This document shows, piece by piece, positions 57,692-64,000 of a stretch of DNA of 64,000 nucleotides. The position numbers and the translations under genes were made by a program. The notes beneath the pieces are model-generated. The model saw only the letters and a list, made by a program, of their open reading frames with translations. It did not search any database and was not told the origin of the DNA. The DNA lies in contig JAMKCH010007242.1 in assembly GCA_023653785.1 (NCBI GenBank), positions 1-64,000 on the forward strand, in the 5' to 3' direction. Source of the stretch: Ophioderma brevispina. Its lineage: Eukaryota > Echinodermata > Ophiuroidea > Amphilepidida > Ophiodermatidae. The first letter of the stretch is position 1, and every line of letters starts with the position of its first letter.

Positions 57692-58548
57692 GGTATAGTC
57701 ACACAGAAGACAGCTCCCGACCCAACCACTTCCCGACTACACAAGACCGCATTTATTTTCAAAATCGGCTACAGTCTTGTTCAAACTTGCAAAATTTACC
57801 ATTTTTATCCCGACAAGGGACGATTAGTCTGCGAGTATCCCCGTCAAGGGATGCTGAAACGCCGAGCAGTAGGCGACAGCATCATGGAATCAACAAGATC
57901 CAGCATGTTTAATTGGCGACGCCACTTGTTCTGTCCCCGATTAGTCGCCGACCTTGAAACGACGGCACAAGTTGTGACATGTCGCTGTCAAGACTGCTCG
58001 TCGATTGGTCGCCGATTTGTTGACGCCAAAAAGGTCCCGTCACATGAAGACAACCCGCGACGCGACCCACCCTCTTCCCAACTACACAAGACCACATTTC
58101 TTTCCAAATCGGCTGCAGTCTTGTTCAAATTACAAGACAAGAGATGCTCAATCGCCGAGCAGTAGGCGATCAAGCATGTCACTTGTTAGTTCTCAATCAG
58201 TCGCCGACCTTAACACGACAGCACAAGTTGCTGTCAAGACTGCAAGTCGGCGACTTATCTTCTGTAGTCGCCGAGTTTAGTCGCCGATTCAACATATCCA
58301 GTTGGCTTGCATTTTCTCTCCCGCTTGGAGCAGACTCATGCCGACCACTTTCCAACTACACACAACCACTCATGATGCACTTGTCTCGTTGAAGACGGGG
58401 ATGCTCGCCGATTAATCATCCCTGGTCGGGATAAAAATAGTAAATTTTGCAAGTTTGAACAAGACTGGAGCCGACTTTGAAAAAAAATGCGGTCTTGTGT
58501 AGTCGGGAAGTGTTGGGTCGGAGCTGTCCCCTTCTGTGTGACTATACC
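57692..58548. mobile_element. TTAA-flanked foldback MITE (piggyBac-type target)
   Basis: TTAA at 57,688-57,691 and 58,549-58,552. The ends GGTATAGTCACACAGAAG and its inverse begin arms of about 154 bp (57,692-57,845 and 58,394-58,548) with few mismatches (CCGACTACACAAGACCGCAT; TTTTATCCCGAC). The interior contains direct repeats of CGCCGAGCAGTAGGCGA (57,862 and 58,154) and of AGTCGCCGACCTT (57,945 and 58,200). The long frames inside are readings of these repeats. The superfamily call rests on TTAA only. Confidence 0.8.
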
Positions 58549-58552
58549 TTAA

Positions 58553-59887
58553 GTTGCCCTTAAACCAATAGAATCATTGCTTCCTGTTAGTGCCTTGTAA
58601 GTCATATCAGTCCAATGCAGATATTGTCGAGTGGCTTTTACTGCTAGCTTTTAGAATCTGGCATAATTTTTGTTCAAAGATCCCCCTATGGCAACAATAA
58701 AAAAGTTGGGGGGCTAATTGCGCACAACAGACATCAAAAATGCTCAAACCATAATAATTGGGATTCTTGTCACTGTCCTTTTCCGTTTAAAAGTTAGAAA
58801 AACACGTGTTATGCTGTGGTCTTCCAAAAAGGTCACGTGTTCCATGCGTTACAGGGGCTGTCCGTCACGTTACGACAAACAATGAGCCTTGTGCACAATG
58901 TCTTGATTTTATATAATAACATAAAACACGTTTTTAATATAATTTTTATCAATTGATTGGTAATTCCACGAATTTGGGAATCAATAATGATGCACTCAAT
59001 GTTAAGGTTTTACAGTCTTACACAATATCCATCAGAATTTTTTGGTTTAACGACCTATGTCCAGAATTAAAAGGAAGCGTTGCAGTTCAACGATTATAAG
59101 GTCCCTCACATCGAAGACCCAATTACAGCATGCAAAGTCATATAATTCCACAGGAACATATAATTCATGAGGGAATCGACTAACCCTCCCCTCGACGACA
59201 TAATAATCCAATTATTCAACTATGCATTCGTCGAAAATTTCCACAATTAGGACCACAATCTGGAATTCCTTTTGATTACAAAACTGGCTTGGAATACGAC
59301 AGCAACCAATATCTTGCACATGCAGCTCCCGTGGTATCTATTATCCTGATTCTAAGAAAAACGATCTACCATTGGAAATCCACTGCAAAACAACGTCCGT
59401 GTCCTCTATTATCATCTGTTCCTCTAATATAATAACATTGCAGCATCACCATGCAGCCTATACTTGCTCACAATTGGACCTTCACCTATAGAATTCATCT
59501 GCATTGCAATCATTTTACATTAATGACATTGTGAAACTGCCTATTTTGCAATCTAGCATGATCAATATAGCACTAGGGGAATTCCATTTTCCACCTCCAT
59601 AATACACAAACTATTTTTCCGCATGAGAGATGTTTCTCAAGTAAAATAGAGAAATGAAATATTTTAATCACAAAATGACGGCTGCTATATACATGAAAGA
59701 ACATACATTCTATACTAGTTAGTCTCCTTACGCAATTTTGTATTATGTGTTTTATTCCGTAAAGCATGATTTGTGTTACACAGTCCTAGTAACAGGTGTT
59801 TCTAGAACGTCACTTATCTCCCTTATATGGTGCACTCCCCCCAAAAAAAAGTAGTTACAAAGGATTAACTAAGGGGCAAAAGATGAG
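58553..59887. other. Unassigned stretch
   Basis: AT-rich with short frames; no recognisable gene, RNA or repeat end. CACGTG occurs twice near 58,805-58,850. Confidence 0.4.
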
Positions 59888-60164
59888 GGCTGGTATCTGA
59901 AAGGGAGACTAACTTATACCTGGGTTTAACCAGGGTTAGTCCTACAAGAAGGACCTTTTTTTTTCTTACAACATACTCTAAAATTGTACTGTAACGGGTG
60001 AGGAAAATTCCTCATGGATGGGACGAACAGCCCATCCATGAGAATTTCTTACCGTTACATTTAACTTTCACAGGATTTTGAAAGGAAAAAAGGTCCGTCC
60101 TCTTGTAGGACTAACCCTGTTTTAAACCCAGGTCTAAAGTTAGTCTCCCTTTCAAATACCAGCC
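59888..60164. mobile_element. Foldback MITE of 277 bp
   Basis: GGCTGGTATCTGAAAGGGAG at the left and its inverse at the right. Pairing continues through GACTAAC, CCTGGGTTTAA, AGGGTTAGTCCTACAAGA and GGACC. The centre GTAACGG...CCTCATGGATGGG / CCCATCCATGAG...CCGTTAC also pairs, so nearly the whole element folds. Confidence 0.85.
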
Positions 60165-61895
60165 ATAATGTGTGTTCGGAGAGTTGTCCCGCCTACAATG
60201 TTAAATGTTTGATTTATCTTGACCACTAGCCCTATTTAAATGATATTTCCTACATCGGTATTGAATAATTTCTTTGAGTGTATGTCATGAGATGGAAAGC
60301 ACTACTGAAATGCGGTTTTTTGATATAAGTATTAAAAAAAAAAAACAAAAAAGAAGGGAGGGAAATGGTCATCCTCAGGTATTGGTAAACATATGAACAA
60401 CGGATGGTTGAGAACTATATCGTTTCTTTACGAATAATACTTATAATAGGGCTGTTTTTGATATTAGAGTGTATCGGGCGCATGGCTCCAGAGCGCATAG
60501 CTCTGTAGCAATGTTCACAGGGTAATTATGTTTGATAGAGATTACTTTTGCAGGGGAAAGTTTCTGGAGTTTTGAAGTTATGCCACAGGTAATTTAAAGA
60601 AGCATGATTGAGTAACTTCATATTTTTTTTCTTTAATTATATGATATCTACTAAGATCTTTTGAACAAAGGGTTAAGAGATGATTTTTTTTTTTAATGTC
60701 ACGGGACCGAGACGGCCCATGTAAATGCATGTAGCAGTTTCACAAATTACATCCCAATGCCCAACCGAGCAGATCGTGTCATACCCTCCCTGTACCGAAC
60801 ACACATGTATAGTTCACATTCCTTGATCGATTAACGCTGCTGTGACAACAGAGATACGTAATGCGTGCTGCTTTGCCGTATGTAGTTATAAACGGTAACG
60901 AATGAATAGTTTGGTGTCACGTTTGTAAGGTACAGGTACGTGTTCAGGTATCAGTATCAGTTTGCTCTTGGGGGCGACCGATAAATAAAAACCGGACTAT
61001 GTTAAAGTAAGGTCTGTACAGGATGACCCTCTGCCAAGTGCTATTATTGTTTTTCCAAAAGACACCGTTTATTATGTCTAAACAGTATAAAATTTACCTT
61101 TTCCCTACTGATTCAAAAACCGACGTACGATGAGGATAATCGGTTGTTTTTTTTTCAATGTAGGGATACGTACGTCATTTTTACCTGAATGGGTCCCCCG
61201 AAGCAAAATAATAAACCAATCAATGCCGTGACGTCATCAAATCTTTATTTTTCCAAAAATTGGCTGTTATTCCCATAATAAAATTCCTTTTTAAGATTCA
61301 ACATCTGTATATTGTTCTTTAATAATTAATATTCAATTGTCCCCGCATGAATGTGAAAAAGATGGGTCCATAAGTCTACAAACTGAAAACATAGTCAGCC
61401 GGCTAAATACCCTTACCGTGGACTGAATGAGCAGACGGATCCCCGTGTTAGTTTTAGCAGGCTTACAGCCACTTGCGCGCGGCTGCGGGGGTTATGCGTC
61501 CAGAATTAGTGATACATCTATCACGTTGAATAAACTGAACATTTAAATTGAACACATGATTATTGTATTCGTATCTGACAGAAACATTCATTTCCGTAAG
61601 AGTTTATAATAGCCTCTCGTTTCCGCATAAAAACAAGCGCCCAGACAAAATTCCCAATGTTTGTACAGTTTCTCTAGTTATAAAACAATACACTTGCTAA
61701 TATCACACACGAGACTGTACTTAGTGATCTAAGTTATTCATTACCAAATAAAGTTTGCTTGTAACTTTTGGCTATCAACATTGTTGTGGTGACAAAGTAC
61801 CAATGTCTTTCTGAAATAAATATAAGAATGTGAGTACTTAAATAATTACAGAATTTTACAGTTCAAGTTTGAATTCTAAAAACCCTTTTTTGTCT
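60165..61895. other. Unassigned stretch
   Basis: No gene recognised. A-run at 60,333-60,350; T-run at 60,685-60,696. Confidence 0.4.
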
Positions 61896-62099
61896 GAGGT
61901 CACAAACGTGACTGAACTTTATTTGCCCCTAGTGACAAAATAACCAATCTGACGAAAGTAGAAACATTATTTTTGGATAGGTCTGGACTAAAGGTTACTC
62001 ATTATACCAAAAGTAAGAACAGATTGGTTATATTGGCAAAACAGCATTGGGGTGAAAATCTAAATTTACAGTTTTTAGGTCACAAACGTGACCTAAGAA
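61896..62099. repeat. Two identical GTCACAAACGTGAC palindromes 182 bp apart
   Basis: GGTCACAAACGTGAC occurs at about 61,900 and 62,082. The second is flanked to give AGGTCA-6-TGACCT, an inverted repeat of nuclear-receptor half sites (IR6 form). They could equally be the ends of a small MITE. Confidence 0.5.
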
Positions 62100-62373
62100 T
62101 GTCCAATTACTTGTCATAACTATTACACAAAACAATGCGGACATTGTACATATAATGTATATAGCTTATACTATTTGATATATGTTTGTTTTGTTTTCAA
62201 TGGTGGCCAAAATTGTACTTTTGACTGACCATGTGACGGTTGACACACGTTCACCTGAGGCTAAGACTCTCAGAAAGAAACTTTGTGTTGTAACTTTTTA
62301 AGATTTTTATATATGATTTTTGTTTTGATATTTGCATGTTTGTATTTATGTTGTTTTAATGTCGCTCAAGGTT

Positions 62374-62502
62374 CGTGAAATATGCCTGGTTGGTTCAAAA
62401 ATCGTAAAACAGTGTCATAAAGATATATATTGTTCTAAATGTAAAAGATTTATCCATAAGAAGTGTATTAAAATGAGACCTAAAGAATTAAACAAATCTT
62501 AA
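62374..62502 (+). pseudogene. PHD-like zinc-finger fragment, probably from a non-LTR retroelement
   Basis: The frame reads ICLVGSKIVKQCHKDIYCSK, then CKRFIHKKCIKMRPKELNKS and stop. The spacing C-x2-(G for C)...H...C-x2-C...H-x2-C matches the PHD-like finger near the start of many CR1/L2-type ORFs, with one cysteine replaced by glycine. Downstream frames (for example SKYDEMILIQEIESNSFGK near 62,610) are broken. The host-gene alternative cannot be excluded. Confidence 0.4.
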
Positions 62503-62784
62503 AACTAAGGAACAATTGCTGCAATGATGGACAAAACAACATTAAACAATGATCTTGATGGAAACTGCAGTGGATGAATCAGGAAAGAATTTAAATAACT
62601 GATATTGATATATCAAAGTATGATGAAATGATTTTAATCCAAGAAATTGAATCCAACTCATTTGGGAAAGCTTATATGATATAATACAATGATGACTTCT
62701 ATACATATGTTTTATTTGACTCCCCGAATTCCAAAATCTTTGACAAGAATCAAAAAAAACGGTTAAACAATTCGTAATGCACTT

Positions 62785-62890
62785 AAAGGGTTGCAACGAG
62801 AGATTTCACTATCAGGTGCCTAAAAAATATCGAAAGTTCTGATTTTTGCCCTGGTGTAAGCTTTCATAAAAATATCCCCAAATATAAGCA
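62785..62890 (+). repeat. Direct repeat, member 1
   Basis: TAAAGGGTTGCAACGAGAGA, then AAAGTTCTGATTTTTGCCCTGG and AAGCTTTCATAAAAA, match 63,830-63,935 with indels. Confidence 0.65.
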
Positions 62891-63399
62891 AAAAATAAAA
62901 AAAATAAAAATGTTTTCTTTTTTGGTATCCCAAAAATTGGGAGTTCTAATTTCATATAGGAGCAGCAAATACGAATTCAGCCTATGTTACAGTGAATTAT
63001 AAACAAATCAAAATACCCTTCTCTCTCTTTTAAGACATTTCGGTCACATAATACAAGGTAAGAAATCTAGTGCGTGTCTATTCTATATGAAATACTTATG
63101 ACACAATATTTGGGTGCCTCAAAAATCTCTGTTGCCCTTTTAAACGGTGCCCTTATCCAGAAAGTACCAGTTAAAATATCTTTTTGTAACAATGTTCTAA
63201 TTTATGTGCAGTTACCAGACTCCTGTTTTTTTTCGATTTTGAGCCCATCCCTGTCCTGTCGTGGTTAGTCTGTGCGTCTTGTTTCTTTTGGTCCATTCAG
63301 TGTAATCTAATTTTTGTCCCAAGGGTAGACTACTTTTCTGGCCTTATTGGCTGTTCAGCTACTCCTCCATTAATGATGTGGCTTTTGTTATTTGCATTT

Positions 63400-63455
63400 G
63401 CTGTAGATTGTGTGTTTGTTAAGGGAAATAAAATTATGATACTGATACTGAAGAT
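63400..63455 (+). repeat. Probable retroposon 3' tail with GATACT repeats
   Basis: AAATAAAATTATGATACTGATACTGA resembles the simple-repeat tails of SINE/LINE copies. The body upstream is not identified. Confidence 0.3.
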
Positions 63456-63829
63456 ATCCTTAAGCAGGGCGCCCTCAATTTCCCCAAAAAACATTGTGTT
63501 TTTTGCATGGACATAATGCTGGCCATTATATTAATACTGTGTGAAATTGCTTAGATTAAATCGAATTCCTTCATTAGAAAATCCAACAACTTGTTATAAA
63601 AATTCGGATCCGGAAATTTTCGTTAGGACAGTAGTACCCTATGGGACGTAATACTACACATAGGCCTAAATGTTACTGCATCAAACGAAAAAGCCCGATT
63701 CATCTCAAATTCGGAATTGTTGCAGTTTAGGTTACTATCTGGTAGTTCTAGTTGACTAGTTTTCATTATTAGCAAAAAAAAAATAATATTTCGATAATCC
63801 TCTGAGTCAGACTTTAATTCTAATTCATT

Positions 63830-63935
63830 AAGGGTGCAACGATAGATTTCAAAAAAACAGGTTGGCCCTAAAAAAATGTGAAAATTCTGATTTTGTACCT
63901 TGTCTAAAGCTTTCTATAAAAAATCGCCCACAATT
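63830..63935 (+). repeat. Direct repeat, member 2
   Basis: Same blocks as 62,785-62,890 (GGGTGCAACGATAGATTTC; AAAATTCTGATTTTG; AAGCTTTCTATAAAAAATCG). The stretch between the two members has only short unrecognised frames. Confidence 0.65.
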
Positions 63936-64000
63936 GTTTCTTTGTTACAAAAATTTGAACATTTTTCTAATTTCCTATAGTAGCCAAATAGGAAATTCAT

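Noticed and set aside
57851..58392. Arg/Ser-rich overlapping frames
   Set aside because: Readings of the internal repeats of the TTAA foldback element.
1..64000. CRISPR arrays, operons, bacterial promoters
   Set aside because: No regular repeat-spacer pattern and no prokaryotic gene layout; the sequence is animal nuclear DNA.

Overview
The window looks like nuclear genomic DNA of an invertebrate animal, most likely a marine deuterostome. The evidence is AT-rich DNA, split genes with GT/AG boundaries, a TPPP-type gene, an LRR ectodomain joined to a rhodopsin-type 7TM region, L2/CR1-type non-LTR debris and many short palindromic transposons. I cannot assign a species. No bacterial features (operons, Shine-Dalgarno sites, CRISPR arrays) are present. 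Most of the sequence is repeat-derived; only two gene loci can be read with confidence.

Layout. 1-12.5 kb is mostly repeats: a full-length foldback element (1-804), a TTAA-flanked transposon (1055-2453) with a nested foldback, small hairpin MITEs, a diverged repeat carrying a 151-bp palindrome (4.8-5.7 kb), a possible first exon with a mitochondrial-type leader (about 5.96-6.12 kb), blocks rich in ATGGCGGC-type motifs, and a tRNA-like sequence (9523-9594). 12.9-23.2 kb and 27.3-36.3 kb are two direct copies of one large segment. Each carries an L2/CR1 reverse-transcriptase remnant, a conserved 92-bp upstream exon candidate and a gene for a leucine-rich-repeat G-protein-coupled receptor (signal peptide, CUB-like four-cysteine domain, LRRNT, about 20 LRRs, then LGR/RXFP-like 7TM). 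Copy 1 has the readable ectodomain. Both copies have a frame-broken 7TM part, but different helices survive in each. A mariner-type MITE entered copy 2 only, and copy 1 preserves the exact empty site.

36.2-50.6 kb is a non-coding tandem duplication (units of about 7.5 and 6.3 kb) marked by poly-C/poly-G tracts and very many one-base indels between copies. 50.6-55.3 kb is mostly unassigned, with a short MITE and a repeat related to those at 4.8 and 23.9 kb. 55.3-56.3 kb holds two minus-strand exons of a TPPP/p25-alpha protein. 56.4-64 kb is again repeats: a second member of the 1-804 foldback family, an 857-bp TTAA element, a 277-bp foldback, twin IR6-like palindromes and a PHD-like zinc-finger remnant probably from a retroelement.

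The indel-heavy differences between duplicated copies, especially in homopolymers, suggest that parts of this contig were built from uncorrected long reads or from tandemly placed haplotypes. Broken frames here should therefore not be taken as proof of pseudogenes.
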